Shown: positions 27,032 to 37,200 of the stretch, piece after piece
How positions within the stretch are numbered: the first letter of the stretch is position 1
How the letters are laid out: every line of letters starts with the position of its first letter
Assembly (NCBI RefSeq): GCF_002843355.2
Contig: NZ_PJAI02000005.1
Coordinates: 66,530 to 130,529, forward strand
Length of the DNA stretch: 64,000 bases
Source of the DNA: Colwellia echini
GTDB lineage: Bacteria; Pseudomonadota; Gammaproteobacteria; Enterobacterales; Alteromonadaceae
Reading direction: 5' to 3'
Notes under the pieces: generated by a model
The model's database searches: none
What the model saw: the letters and a program-made list of their open reading frames with translations, nothing else
Told to the model about the DNA's origin: nothing
Position numbers and translations under genes: made by a program

Positions 27032-28132
27032 ATGAAAAACAATCAGACTAATAAATTGGGGCTAAGCCTATTAACAACATTACTACTAACTGCCATTTAT
27101 GGCTGTAGTACTACCTCTAAAACAGAAGTAAACTCTCAAATAACCAATGATGATGGCGTAATAGTAAGCCAAACAACACAGTTAGACAGTGCAAAATTAT
27201 TTGCCAAGCTTCCTAATAGTTGCCCTACTCCAGATGGCTTAGCTATTGCGCCTGACGGCTCTTTAACCCTAGCCTGTACCAATTACGCTAACAAGGGTAA
27301 TAAACCCGGAATATTGTTATCAATTTCATCAACAGGCGATATTTCAACTATTGGTGAAACCCAAGGGGTGAAAAAAGGCGGTATAGGTCGACCAATGGGG
27401 ATTGCTTATGCTCCAGATGGTTCATTATATGTTTGTGATAGCGGACGTATTCTTCGACTTACCTTTAAAGACGGCCATATAGCAACAACTGAAGTGGTTG
27501 CTCGCGGTTTAACGCAAGTTAATGGTATTAGAATTCATAATGGTTCTGTTTACGTAAGCTTATTGCAAATGAAGAAAATAAAATCTAAAAACTTAACTAG
27601 TGGCATTTATCAATTTTCTTTAGATGATCGTAATATAGCCGTGACCAGTACCGAAAAAGATAAACAACTACTTTTCAAAACAGAAACCAAAAATCCTGAA
27701 CGTCAATTTGGTTTAGATGGCTTAGTCTTTGATAAAAAGGGTTATTTATATACAGGGAACTTTGGCGATGGTGAAATATACCGCTTAACATTAACTGATG
27801 ACGGTAAACAAGTTATCGATAAAGAAATCTATGCCCAGTTACCTAAAGATACAGGCTTAGATGGTATAACCATTGACAACAACGGTAATCTTTATGTTGC
27901 CGGTTTTTTAAAGAATCAAATAGTAAAAGTAGCTACTGATAAGAGTGTAACTGTACTTGCTCAGTACCCAGATAATAACGGCAGTAATGGTGAACTTGAC
28001 CAACCATCTGAGGTGATTGTTTATGGTGATAAATTAGTGGTGTCTAACTTTGATCTAATGGGCGGTAAAGGCATAGTTAATACCAAGCATAGCGCCCCTT
28101 ACACCCTTTCTTATATTGATTTAAGCAACTAG
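27032..28132 (+). CDS. SMP-30/NHL-type propeller lipoprotein
   Basis: A 366-aa lipoprotein (lipobox IYGC within the first 27 residues) with a six-bladed propeller pattern: PDGLAIAPDGSL, RPMGIAYAPDGSLYV, FGLDGLVFDKKGYLY and GLDGITIDNNGNLYV. It is likely a periplasmic or surface sugar-lactonase-like protein. The repeated 'GLDG' blades suggest a metal centre, but the SMP-30 Glu is less clear than in its two neighbours. It follows the GH42-like gene by 53 bp in the same direction and is probably cotranscribed. Confidence 0.75.
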   Translation: MKNNQTNKLGLSLLTTLLLTAIYGCSTTSKTEVNSQITNDDGVIVSQTTQLDSAKLFAKLPNSCPTPDGLAIAPDGSLTLACTNYANKGNKPGILLSISSTGDISTIGETQGVKKGGIGRPMGIAYAPDGSLYVCDSGRILRLTFKDGHIATTEVVARGLTQVNGIRIHNGSVYVSLLQMKKIKSKNLTSGIYQFSLDDRNIAVTSTEKDKQLLFKTETKNPERQFGLDGLVFDKKGYLYTGNFGDGEIYRLTLTDDGKQVIDKEIYAQLPKDTGLDGITIDNNGNLYVAGFLKNQIVKVATDKSVTVLAQYPDNNGSNGELDQPSEVIVYGDKLVVSNFDLMGGKGIVNTKHSAPYTLSYIDLSN

Positions 28133-28152
28133 TCATAAACAACAAACCAGTT

Positions 28153-28186
28153 ACTAGGTTATGAGGAATTATTTTCATAACCTAGT
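28153..28186. terminator. bidirectional hairpin terminator
   Basis: ACTAGGTTATGA and TCATAACCTAGT form a perfect 12-bp stem with a 10-nt loop between two convergent genes. The downstream side is T-rich (TTTATTTTG). Confidence 0.75.
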
Positions 28187-28205
28187 TAAGCTTTATTTTG
28201 TTATC

Positions 28206-29348
28206 TTATTTAATTGGAACACTGAGTAAATAATCATCCGCGGTAATAAATAGGGTTTTCTCATCGCTGGTAAAAGTACAGTTTGAAGTGGCTAATCCTG
28301 TTTTTATTTTGGCAAGTACTTTTCCTTCAGGATCGAATAACCACACACCACCCGGACCTGTCGCAAATACTACTCCACTAGAATGCACTGCCATACCATC
28401 GGGCAAGCCTTGTTGTTCAGGTTGTCCTATTAAATGTTGAGCATTAAAAAATTCTCGTTTATTGGTTAACGAACCATTCTCTTGTACGTCATAAGCAAAC
28501 CATGCCGAGGCACTTTTGTCTGAAACCGATATATATAAGGTTTTATCGTCAGGAGATAAAGCAATACCATTTGGCACGGTTAACGTGTCGTCAACAAGGG
28601 TTAATTTACCGTCAACCGATAAACGGTACACACCGGCAAAAGGAGTTTGTTGTACTCTCTTCTCTCTGGTTAAAGGCTTTTTATAATGTTTTTCAATGAG
28701 CTTTTTTTCTTGGCTCGTATTATTTGTCTCAAAAATAACATCTAAACCGATCACAGGATCGGTAAAATACAAGTTACCTTGCCGATCAAATACTCCGTCA
28801 TTAGTACCGTTTAAACGCATGCCTTGGTAATTATTAACTAGGGTAGTAAAACGAGCTTCTGGCTTGTTAAGAGGTGCTTGCATAAGTGACACTTGACGCT
28901 CACCAGTTTGTAACAACACGAGTTGATTATCTTGATTTATTAATAAACCATTTGAGCCAGGTCCCTTGTTAGATGGCTCGATAAAACCAGTGTTCTCAAG
29001 ATAGATTTCATTACCATGTTCAACAGAAAATTTTCGAATAAGGTTTTTAGGGATATCGCTGAACAACAAATAACTGCCATCATCAACCCATACAGGCCCT
29101 TCTGCCCAACTAAAGCCACTACCTCTTACGCTTACTTGGGCATTTTTATCAAGAAGTTGGAGAGCTTCACCTTGGTAGATTTCAATTGATCCAATCGTTT
29201 CATTGCTATTAGGTAAAGTAAAAGGAGGTTTTTTTTCAGTTGCATCACTTATCGATTGAGTAAGAGATTGAGTGGATGATTGACAGGCGGTGATTAATAA
29301 AGTTGATGCTATAAGTATTATACACTTATGGGTAAAATTTTTGTTCAT
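28206..29348 (-). CDS. SMP-30/gluconolactonase family lipoprotein lactonase
   Basis: A 380-aa lipoprotein (lipobox ITAC). The start at 29348 is preferred because AAGG lies before it and the signal peptide begins there. Propeller metal positions are visible: Glu in FSWAEGPVW, Asn in NGTNDGVFD, Asn in VPNGIALSPDD and Asp in GLPDGMAVH. This is the classical gluconolactonase pattern and the best supported lactonase of the three here. A periplasmic location implies lactone hydrolysis outside the cytoplasm, which would require a periplasmic sugar oxidase or dehydrogenase. Confidence 0.85.
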   Translation of the reverse strand: MNKNFTHKCIILIASTLLITACQSSTQSLTQSISDATEKKPPFTLPNSNETIGSIEIYQGEALQLLDKNAQVSVRGSGFSWAEGPVWVDDGSYLLFSDIPKNLIRKFSVEHGNEIYLENTGFIEPSNKGPGSNGLLINQDNQLVLLQTGERQVSLMQAPLNKPEARFTTLVNNYQGMRLNGTNDGVFDRQGNLYFTDPVIGLDVIFETNNTSQEKKLIEKHYKKPLTREKRVQQTPFAGVYRLSVDGKLTLVDDTLTVPNGIALSPDDKTLYISVSDKSASAWFAYDVQENGSLTNKREFFNAQHLIGQPEQQGLPDGMAVHSSGVVFATGPGGVWLFDPEGKVLAKIKTGLATSNCTFTSDEKTLFITADDYLLSVPIK

Positions 29349-29509
29349 AGGTAAAGGCCTTATTGAATTATTGCTTATACACCCACTATAAATAACCAAG
29401 TACTACCAAGTAAAAGCTAACAAGAGCAAAGACGGTAATATTGATAGTGGTAGATGTAAATTTAAGTAATGATTATTCGTTGCAATTGATTAGCTAACCC
29501 GATCTCGGG

Positions 29510-30220
29510 TTAGCTAAATTGAATAAAGAAATTGGAAGAAAGTCGTCCAGTTTTGGGGCTTGAACAAACATCTCGTTGAGGATTATCAATAAAAGCAGAG
29601 TGCAAAATGGTACTCGGGTATATCACTAAGCGATTAGGTTTATAATCAATTTTTTTAATTAATTCATAATGTTCTGTTGATTCGGTAATATATTGCCTTT
29701 CGGGGTTACCATGCTCATTAATATAGTGCTGAGCAGATTGTAAATAAAGTGATTTTCGCTCTGCGGTTATATTTTCAAAGCCGGTAGGTTTGTGGCGATA
29801 AAACCCTGTACCGCCGAAATCCCCCTCATTTAAATAATGCAATAAAGCAAAGTTTAATGCCTTAGTGTTATCATAATGTGGAATACATTGTAGTAAATCT
29901 AACTCATGCGCCTTTTTAGTAACTAATGAATAACTACCATTTTGTGGAAATAAAGTTAAGTGATTTGGCACGTTAAATATTTTATAAAATATTGCTGCGG
30001 TATTTTTCAATAAAGCCATGCCATAATCACGTCCTACTGGTGCTCTTACCCCTGGGTAATAATCCCCAACACTAGCTTTGTCACTTTCATAAGAAAGCTT
30101 ATTAGCTTCATCAATAGCTGCACTGTAGTCTAGCATGAAGTTATCAACAACAAAAACAGGCGTGTTTTCATTGCCAATAATATAAGCTTGTTGGGTTAAA
30201 TTAGGGTTAAGTGCAAACAT
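29510..30220 (-). CDS. DUF6445 family protein (2OG-oxygenase-like fold)
   Basis: A 236-aa cytoplasmic protein matching the DUF6445 pattern often seen beside TonB receptors and flavin halogenases in marine Proteobacteria. The HYD segment (CIPHYDNTKALN) and the later His in TILHSAF could be the HxD...H iron ligands of a prolyl-hydroxylase-like double-stranded beta-helix. No reaction is established for the family. The gene starts 5 bp after the preceding gene's stop, so the two are cotranscribed. Confidence 0.75.
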   Translation of the reverse strand: MFALNPNLTQQAYIIGNENTPVFVVDNFMLDYSAAIDEANKLSYESDKASVGDYYPGVRAPVGRDYGMALLKNTAAIFYKIFNVPNHLTLFPQNGSYSLVTKKAHELDLLQCIPHYDNTKALNFALLHYLNEGDFGGTGFYRHKPTGFENITAERKSLYLQSAQHYINEHGNPERQYITESTEHYELIKKIDYKPNRLVIYPSTILHSAFIDNPQRDVCSSPKTGRLSSNFFIQFS

Positions 30221-30225
30221 ATGAA

Positions 30226-30978
30226 TTATTTCGTTGCTTTGTCGGTTAAAGTAAAGTGCTTTCCGAATTTTTCACTGACAGGTTCATTTTCCCCCGTTGG
30301 AGCAAGAAAAACGACCCAAGCGTAGTTACCTATAGGAAAGTCAGCCTTTAAGTTACTCAATGGTAAAGACATATTTCCGGGCTCTACTACAGGTAGTTTA
30401 AATGCGCCATGCTCTTTCCAGTTATCGCTATCAAGTAATTTAATATGTAAATCTCTTGGTTCAGTGATTTCAAATTGAATAACTAAATTTGCCTCTTGTG
30501 TGCCAATAATTTTCTTTGGCCATTTTACAAAGTTAATTTTATCTTGATTGCTGAAGCTAATTTGTTTGATATATTCAGGTTTATTGATTACCTCAAAATT
30601 AAAAGGAGTGGCTTGGTCGATACGATCACTCCAGTTTTTTCCTTTCGGCGTCAAATAAGAAACAACACGATATTTCCCTGGCTTTAAATCATCTATTTCT
30701 ACTTCAAAGTGATATTTTCCAGACTGTTTTATGCGTTTCATAGTTCTGTTGATTGGGTTTGATCCATCTACAGTTTGTATAACAACATGTAAATCACGGG
30801 TTTTATTAACTTCTAGTTCAACATAAACCGTTGGTGATTGTTGATAGCCAATAATTTCGGTTGCGGTTAAGTTGATAAAACCTTCATCGGCATAAACATT
30901 AGACAAATAAAAAGCTGCTAAAAAATATGTAACGTATTTAAAAAGTTTTAACGTTTTATTTATGATTATATTATTCAT
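30226..30978 (-). CDS. exported protein with two duplicated Ig-like domains
   Basis: A 250-aa secreted protein with a signal peptide (cut near NVYA). The mature part is an internal duplication of about 105 aa. Repeat 1 has NKTRDLHVVIQ ... GKYRVVSYLTPKGKNW, and repeat 2 has TEPRDLHIKLLD ... GNYAWVVFLAPTGEN. The shared RDLH and L-P-x-G strands indicate a beta-sandwich, probably carbohydrate- or protein-binding. No enzyme residues are evident. It forms a two-gene operon with the DUF6445 gene and lies just downstream of the GH16 gene. Confidence 0.7.
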   Translation of the reverse strand: MNNIIINKTLKLFKYVTYFLAAFYLSNVYADEGFINLTATEIIGYQQSPTVYVELEVNKTRDLHVVIQTVDGSNPINRTMKRIKQSGKYHFEVEIDDLKPGKYRVVSYLTPKGKNWSDRIDQATPFNFEVINKPEYIKQISFSNQDKINFVKWPKKIIGTQEANLVIQFEITEPRDLHIKLLDSDNWKEHGAFKLPVVEPGNMSLPLSNLKADFPIGNYAWVVFLAPTGENEPVSEKFGKHFTLTDKATK

Positions 30979-31136
30979 GGTAGACCTACTAATTTAATAA
31001 ATTTATGAATTATTATTGAAATAGACAATTCAACGATTAATTATTTTTAATAAACCTTTCCTTTTGTTTTTTACTTTTATCAACTGATTAGAAATATTGT
31101 AATTAAATTCATAACCAGTTGATTATCCTTATATCC

Positions 31137-32126
31137 TTAAGGCTTTTTCTTATAGACTCTGACCCAATCAACTTGCATTGCACTAGGATAGCCTTCGGCT
31201 GTTGCGCTTTTTGGCACAGTACAACGATCAAGTCCTTTTGGACAGTTGTTGTAAGTTACATGAGGATATCTAAGTCCTAAAGATAGCGTGACATGCATTG
31301 GTAAATGCCAGTATAAATTTGGTTTTTGAGCAACTTTTTTACCATCGATATACCAAGTGACAGTGTCAGGGGTTACTTCAGCACCGTAGATATGAAAGTC
31401 ATCTCTTGCGTCAAAGTCAGCATGTATTTTATTCTGCGTTAATTCTGGGTACTTTCCAGGACGCTTCCAGATCTCTTTGCCACCTTCAATCACACGGGTG
31501 TGTAAATTCATATCAATAATATTTGCGCCGTCATGGCTTTTAGTCTCGTTATCCCATTCGGCTTGTTGCAATTCAACAATATCTACTTCTGAATAGGTAA
31601 CTTCACCTTCATTTTTTCCTTTCAGTCCCATTTTTTGAATTTCTTCATTAAGACTATAAATCCAAAACGCGGGGCTTGAGCCTGGAAAGGTTGGAATGCC
31701 TTTCATACGGGTTTCGTAATATCCATAAATTTGATGTCCCTTTGAGCGTAAAATGCCAGAGGTATAAAAAAGTTCGACATCAACCTTACGGCCGCCGTCT
31801 TTCCATGCATGTCGTATGGCGTTATGCGGTTCATAACTAAGGGCGATATTTAAATTCCCCGCTTGTTGAGACACGTTGTCTTTATCCCAAGACCAAGGCC
31901 CCCAATTATTACTGATGTTATTCCATTTAGTTAAATTGATAGCATCTTGGTTAAATTCATCTGATAACGCTTCTACATAAACCCATTGTGATAAATCAGC
32001 ATCGTTTATGGTTGGTTTAATGGCTGGCTTAATGGTTTTACTTTGAGCTATTTCATTTGTTTGGCAGGCCGTTAGTCCCGTTAATAATACGGAACCTAGT
32101 AACAACACTTTAACATTATTTTTCAT
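31137..32126 (-). CDS. GH16 kappa-carrageenase-like lipoprotein (subfamily 17 type)
   Basis: A 329-aa lipoprotein (lipobox LTAC, Cys21) with a single GH16 jelly-roll. The catalytic triad is E180, D182 and E185 in YSEVDIVELQ. Segments recall the Pseudoalteromonas carrageenovora kappa-carrageenase from memory: YTSGILRSKG, YGYYETRMKG, FPGSSPAFWIYS, WYIDGKK, NLYWHLPMHVTLS and GLRYPH. Family enzymes cut beta-1,4 links of kappa-carrageenan or furcellaran with retention. Unlike the secreted enzyme it has no C-terminal Ig-like module and is membrane-tethered. It lies between the CBM lipoprotein/TonB receptor genes and the Ig-like gene, all on the minus strand. Confidence 0.85.
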   Translation of the reverse strand: MKNNVKVLLLGSVLLTGLTACQTNEIAQSKTIKPAIKPTINDADLSQWVYVEALSDEFNQDAINLTKWNNISNNWGPWSWDKDNVSQQAGNLNIALSYEPHNAIRHAWKDGGRKVDVELFYTSGILRSKGHQIYGYYETRMKGIPTFPGSSPAFWIYSLNEEIQKMGLKGKNEGEVTYSEVDIVELQQAEWDNETKSHDGANIIDMNLHTRVIEGGKEIWKRPGKYPELTQNKIHADFDARDDFHIYGAEVTPDTVTWYIDGKKVAQKPNLYWHLPMHVTLSLGLRYPHVTYNNCPKGLDRCTVPKSATAEGYPSAMQVDWVRVYKKKP

Positions 32127-32216
32127 GCTTGTTCCTTTAAAATGATAGAGCTATTTAACTATTCTTTTAAGTGCTTTTTAAGAGTTTTTAAAATGCCTTT
32201 TAAGTATGCACCCTAT

Positions 32217-32246
32217 AAAAAAGCCATCTGAGAAAGATGGCTTTTT
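32217..32246 (-). terminator. terminator downstream of the CBM lipoprotein gene
   Basis: AAAAAGCCATCT / AGATGGCTTTTT is a perfect stem with a short loop. On the minus strand a T run completes it about 60 bp after the stop of the 32304-34070 gene. The GH16 gene beyond it must therefore have its own promoter or depend on readthrough. Confidence 0.85.
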
Positions 32247-32303
32247 ATTATTTTACGATTTATAGGTAAGAATTTTATCTAATTTATTAGATGAAATATT
32301 AAT

Positions 32304-34070
32304 CTATTGCGTTATTTCAACAATAGAAGCTTCATCGATAATAATACTTTGCCCAGCCTCTAAACCTTCTACTTGCCAACGTTGCATAACCGAAGTACCT
32401 GTGTTCCATATTGATGGGACAGTCCAGATTTTTGTGTCCGATTCTTGGTCTATAAACTCAACTAATTGCCATTCCGTTGTAGGTTTAAGGGTTGCTGATA
32501 AAATACCTGCACCTGACATACGACCATCATAACCATTTGCACCTGCAGGAATACCTTCATAAATCCAAGCAATGTTAAAGATAGAAAGTTCAACTTCTAC
32601 GTCAGTAGCTGGTGCTTGTTCTAACTTAGCCCAAACCGTGTAGCTGAATTTTCTACCTACATCACCAGTACCGTAGTTACTTGAATACCAGTTACGTTGG
32701 TTATTCCAAACTTCCTGTCCAGTTTGAACTGCTGTCCCATCATTACTGGTAATTTGAACCGCTTTACCTGATAATTGTGTTGGCGCCTCTGTAACTGAAC
32801 CATTGCCTGGTGAAGTATATGCTCCGCCCTCAAGGTTTAACAAAAAGTCAGTAAGCCAGCCGTCTGGATTATCTGATGTACCTGGGTTACAACTTGAGTT
32901 ATCAACCGCAGTTACCGCAATAGTTTGTGGTGATATAGCATCTAATGGTGTTGTACCTGTATCACCTGTAGCAAGCTCTACTGTTAAGTCAGCAGTTTCA
33001 CCGATGATTAACGAGTTAGTAAAACGACCAATAGCACCAAATCCGCCATCACTATCAGACGCTGCCAATACCAAGTTAGTATTGCTTGATGTCCAATCAT
33101 AAGTATAAGCACCCGTTAAACCAGTACCTTTAGGAATAACATCAAGACCTGTGTGAACACATGTAGGTACTAATTTAGTACCTAATGGCGCACCGAGTTC
33201 ATTATATCTTTGATTGGTTACTTCTAAGGTAAAATCAGATGTTACATTAACAATGGCTGTACTAGTTAACTCACTATTTTCATCACTTGTAACGGTAATA
33301 TTAGTTTCACCAACATTTTTACCGGTAATTTCACCTGCAGCATCTACTTCTGCAATGGCAGTATCAACAATGCTATACGTTAATTTGTTATTACAGGCAT
33401 AAGCCGGTACGGTAGCAGCTAATACTTGCCCTGTTCCACCTACAGGTACTGAAACATCAGATGCTACAACAGCCTTAACAGGATCAGTATTAGCGTTAAT
33501 TGTTAATTTTAGTGTTCTTGTTGGCTTTTCAACACCTAATTCATACTCGTAACCGTTATCAATTAAATATGTTATATCGTAAGAGATTGACTCGGGGAAA
33601 TCTTTTTTCCCATCTGCTACAGCATTACCATCAGCATCTGTGCCACCTCTAACGTCTGTGTCATCACACATGCGTAACGATTCAGCGAACATATCAGTAT
33701 CAATAAATAATACGTTAGCGTTACTGCCTTCATTTGACACATTAAACGGTGAAGCGGGTTGGTTTGGTACATTAACAACAACTTGAGGCGTCACAAAACT
33801 TGGATCAGATACTGTAAATAAAAAGTCTCTGACGTACACAGATTTATCAACACTACCAACGGGAACACCATTAACAGTAGCCCCCGCTAATAAGTCAACT
33901 TCCATTAAGCCTGTTTCTTCATTAAACGATACTTCTATAGGCTCTTGAGGGAATAACACCGGATGATCAGCGCTAAAATTATAATCGTAACCACCTTCAT
34001 TACCACAGCCAGCTAATGAAGCTGAAATTATGCTCATTAATATTGTATTTTTTAGTAAGTTAGTTTTCAT
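32304..34070 (-). CDS. surface lipoprotein with Big2 and carbohydrate-binding-like domains
   Basis: A 588-aa lipoprotein (lipobox LAGC). The middle holds a bacterial Ig-like (Big2) domain (SVPVGGTGQVLAATV ... ITGKNVGETNITVTSD, about 210-285). The C-terminal 150 residues form a beta-sandwich like the CBM4/9 group (SYTVWAKLEQAPATDV ... GQSIIIDEASIVEI). The gene is 131 bp downstream of the TonB receptor on the same strand. By position it resembles the glycan-binding partner lipoproteins of Alteromonadales TonB systems, though it is not SusD. Binding of a red-algal galactan is inferred from context. Confidence 0.75.
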   Translation of the reverse strand: MKTNLLKNTILMSIISASLAGCGNEGGYDYNFSADHPVLFPQEPIEVSFNEETGLMEVDLLAGATVNGVPVGSVDKSVYVRDFLFTVSDPSFVTPQVVVNVPNQPASPFNVSNEGSNANVLFIDTDMFAESLRMCDDTDVRGGTDADGNAVADGKKDFPESISYDITYLIDNGYEYELGVEKPTRTLKLTINANTDPVKAVVASDVSVPVGGTGQVLAATVPAYACNNKLTYSIVDTAIAEVDAAGEITGKNVGETNITVTSDENSELTSTAIVNVTSDFTLEVTNQRYNELGAPLGTKLVPTCVHTGLDVIPKGTGLTGAYTYDWTSSNTNLVLAASDSDGGFGAIGRFTNSLIIGETADLTVELATGDTGTTPLDAISPQTIAVTAVDNSSCNPGTSDNPDGWLTDFLLNLEGGAYTSPGNGSVTEAPTQLSGKAVQITSNDGTAVQTGQEVWNNQRNWYSSNYGTGDVGRKFSYTVWAKLEQAPATDVEVELSIFNIAWIYEGIPAGANGYDGRMSGAGILSATLKPTTEWQLVEFIDQESDTKIWTVPSIWNTGTSVMQRWQVEGLEAGQSIIIDEASIVEITQ

Positions 34071-34201
34071 CTTACTTCTCCAATTTATTACTTGATTAAA
34101 TAATTACTTAATCAAAGATATTATTATTTAGATACTAGACTTTATGAGCAATGCAGTACGATTGCACTGCAAAGCTCGTGTCCCATAATAGAATGTTTGC
34201 G

Positions 34202-37200
34202 CTAGAATGTTGCTCGTACACCGAAACGGAATTGACGTCCTGTTTTATAAACAGATACCGTTCTATCAGTGGTTACACCGTTATCAAATGCACTCCCTTC
34301 ATTCATAACAATTGCACCGTCCTCGTTTCTCGTATCGTAACTTGTATAGAAGTCACGACGCGTATCATCGGTTAGGTTAGCTACTTGGAAGGTTATACTA
34401 AAGATTTCGTTAATAGCGTAACTAGAACTAAAATCAAGTCTATTAGATGACTCTTGCCATACAGCACCACCAAGTAAACCGTCATCAACTAATTGTAAAC
34501 CGGTATAACGGTTTGCTAAGCGTAAACTAAGGCCAGCATACTCATAAAATATCGTCGCGTTACCTGAGTGCTCTGGTGTATATGCTTGCGGTAAAGGCTG
34601 AGTGAAAATACCTGTGGTACCAATTTCTTCAGTCTCTTTTTCTGACTGTTGGTAAGTATAGTTAAAACTTGCACCTAAACCTGCCCAAACACCTGGTAAG
34701 AAATCATAGTTTTGGGTATACGTTAACTCTAAACCTTTAATTTCTGCACCTTTACCATTTTTGATAATATCGATACTGGCGGTATGACATTGAACTTTCC
34801 AATCAGCTGATTGTGTGCCACCAACATAACGTTGTGGGGAACAATTATCGGCATCACCTGGCACACGATTTTCGTCGTAATCAAGTAACAAATCTGAATT
34901 TGATAAAGTGTAGTCTGAACGAACATCTTTATATTGAAATGGCGTAGTAACACTTTCTTCAAAGTTAGTCATGTCTTTATAAAAGAATGCTGCAGATATT
35001 AGACCTGATTCATTAAAGTACCATTCATAAGATAAATCTAAGTTGTTAGATTCAAGCGGCTCTAAATTAACATTACCAGCGGTACCTTCAGCCGTTGCCC
35101 CCCAAATATTTTCATTAATTTCCATTCTAGGATTTAATGAGTCAAATTGTGGTCTTGACATGGTTTTTGATACTGCAAAACGACCAATCATGTCTTCATT
35201 AATGGCATAATTTAAGTTTAAGCTAGGTAACAATAAAGATACTGAATTGCTGCCACTTGAAGGAGCTTCACGACGGCTTGATGAGTCAACATTACCATTT
35301 GGACCCGTCCACGATGTAGATAAGTCTAGGTATTGCCATACATCACCAGCTTGGTTGAAGTTTCTGTGATTACTACCTACAACATCAACTAAATTACCAT
35401 TAATATCCATGATTTGGTTAGGTAATGGGGTTAAACCATTAATTATTGGTACAGGTCCCGTATAATCAATATTGGTTAAGTTGTTAGTGCTCATGCCACC
35501 AGGTAATACCCATTGGCCATTAACATAAGGCGTCGTAGCATCCTTCGTGTAATCGTAACCATGGGTAATAGCCCAATCCCAACATCCGGATAGTTGATCG
35601 GCATTGGTTGCACCATAGCGTGTATCTGGTGCGCCTGTATCTGGGTTAGTTGCTGCAATTGGATCTGGACAGTAATCTGAGCCTTCGATATTACCTAAAG
35701 CACGCGTTACTAATAAATCATATGGGTCAAGTAAGTGCGGGTTACGGTAGTAGTTAATACCACCTACGCCTGAGGCAGTATTTTTATCTTTAACATAGCG
35801 TAAACCAATATTACCAGTTAATCGGCTGTCAAAGCCTTCAAAATTAACTTGAACATACGCAGCGTTAGTTTCAGTTTCAATTTCACGGGTACCGAGAGAG
35901 TTTACATTAACCCCAACGGTGCCTGGATCTTTACCTGAAAACTCAGCAATAGCTTTATTAGCATCAAGCATTGCCCAACCAGCAAAAAAAGCTGCATCGC
36001 GGTTACTAACTAAATCTTCACCGAAGTTATCATAAGGGAATTGTTCCCCAGATAACATATCAACAATTCCGATTGACCCCATACCTACTGTGGCATAGTC
36101 AATATTAGGGTCACTACGGTCAATTAGCGTTGTACCATTGTTGATTGTTTGGTTTTGAGTATGTACATCTTTAACACGTTTAGCGTATTTAACACCAAAT
36201 TGTACAGAGCTGATATTATCTAAAGCTTCAATATCCCAAGTAAAGTCCAATTTAGCTTGAACATTGCTATCTTCCTGATCGTTATCTCTAAAAGTTAATC
36301 CACCTAAGTGATTAGCTTCTAAATCATATGGATTAAAACGACTGGTAGCCGAAGTGACACTACCGTCAAATGGATCTATAACAGCAGATGTTTCACCCAT
36401 TTCATAAACACAATCGCCATTAGTTCCAGTACAGTTATAACCGATAGGTTCAATAATATCAGCAGGCATATTATCAATTAAAGATTGACCTGTGGTATTC
36501 CATGTTGCGGTAGTTAAACCAACAAAATCAATTGTTTTGTCCTCAGTACCAGAATAACCAGTTGAAAAATTCATGCTAAATGTATCAGTAAAACGATGAT
36601 CAGCAGTAAATGACATAACATTAGTGGTTAATTCACGCTCGCCTTGGTTTCGCGCAAAGTTACCTGATGAACCTCTACTATAAGATTCATCTAACGTATT
36701 GGTTTCTAAATTCACACCATTCCAAGCTGTTACCGGATCATTTGATGACACACCATTAAGTGGTGCAAAATTTAATCGGAAGTTGTTGTATTCTGTATCA
36801 ATAGTTTGCTTTGTATGAGTTAAATCTAACTGCAAGTTTGTATCTAAACCTGGCTCCCATTCTAAACCAGTAGATACTGAGAAACGCTTACGATCGTTAT
36901 TACTCGAAGAAATATCAGTGAAGTTACGTGCTAAAACATTTAGAGGGCCATTAACAGCAATTTGTGTGTCTGGGTCCCAACTTGACAAATCTGCCGTTGT
37001 TTGACCTTCACCTAAGACACGAATTGCTTTACCAGAAGCAAGATCATGGGCTGTTCGGCCATTAGGTGCATCAAGATCTGCAATTGAAATAGTACTATCA
37101 TTCCAGTCAGTATTTAATCTATCTTCACGAGTTTTTTGATTATCTTGTGAAACAGTTAAAACAAAACCGAAAGTATCGTCAAAATATTTATCAGCAAAAC

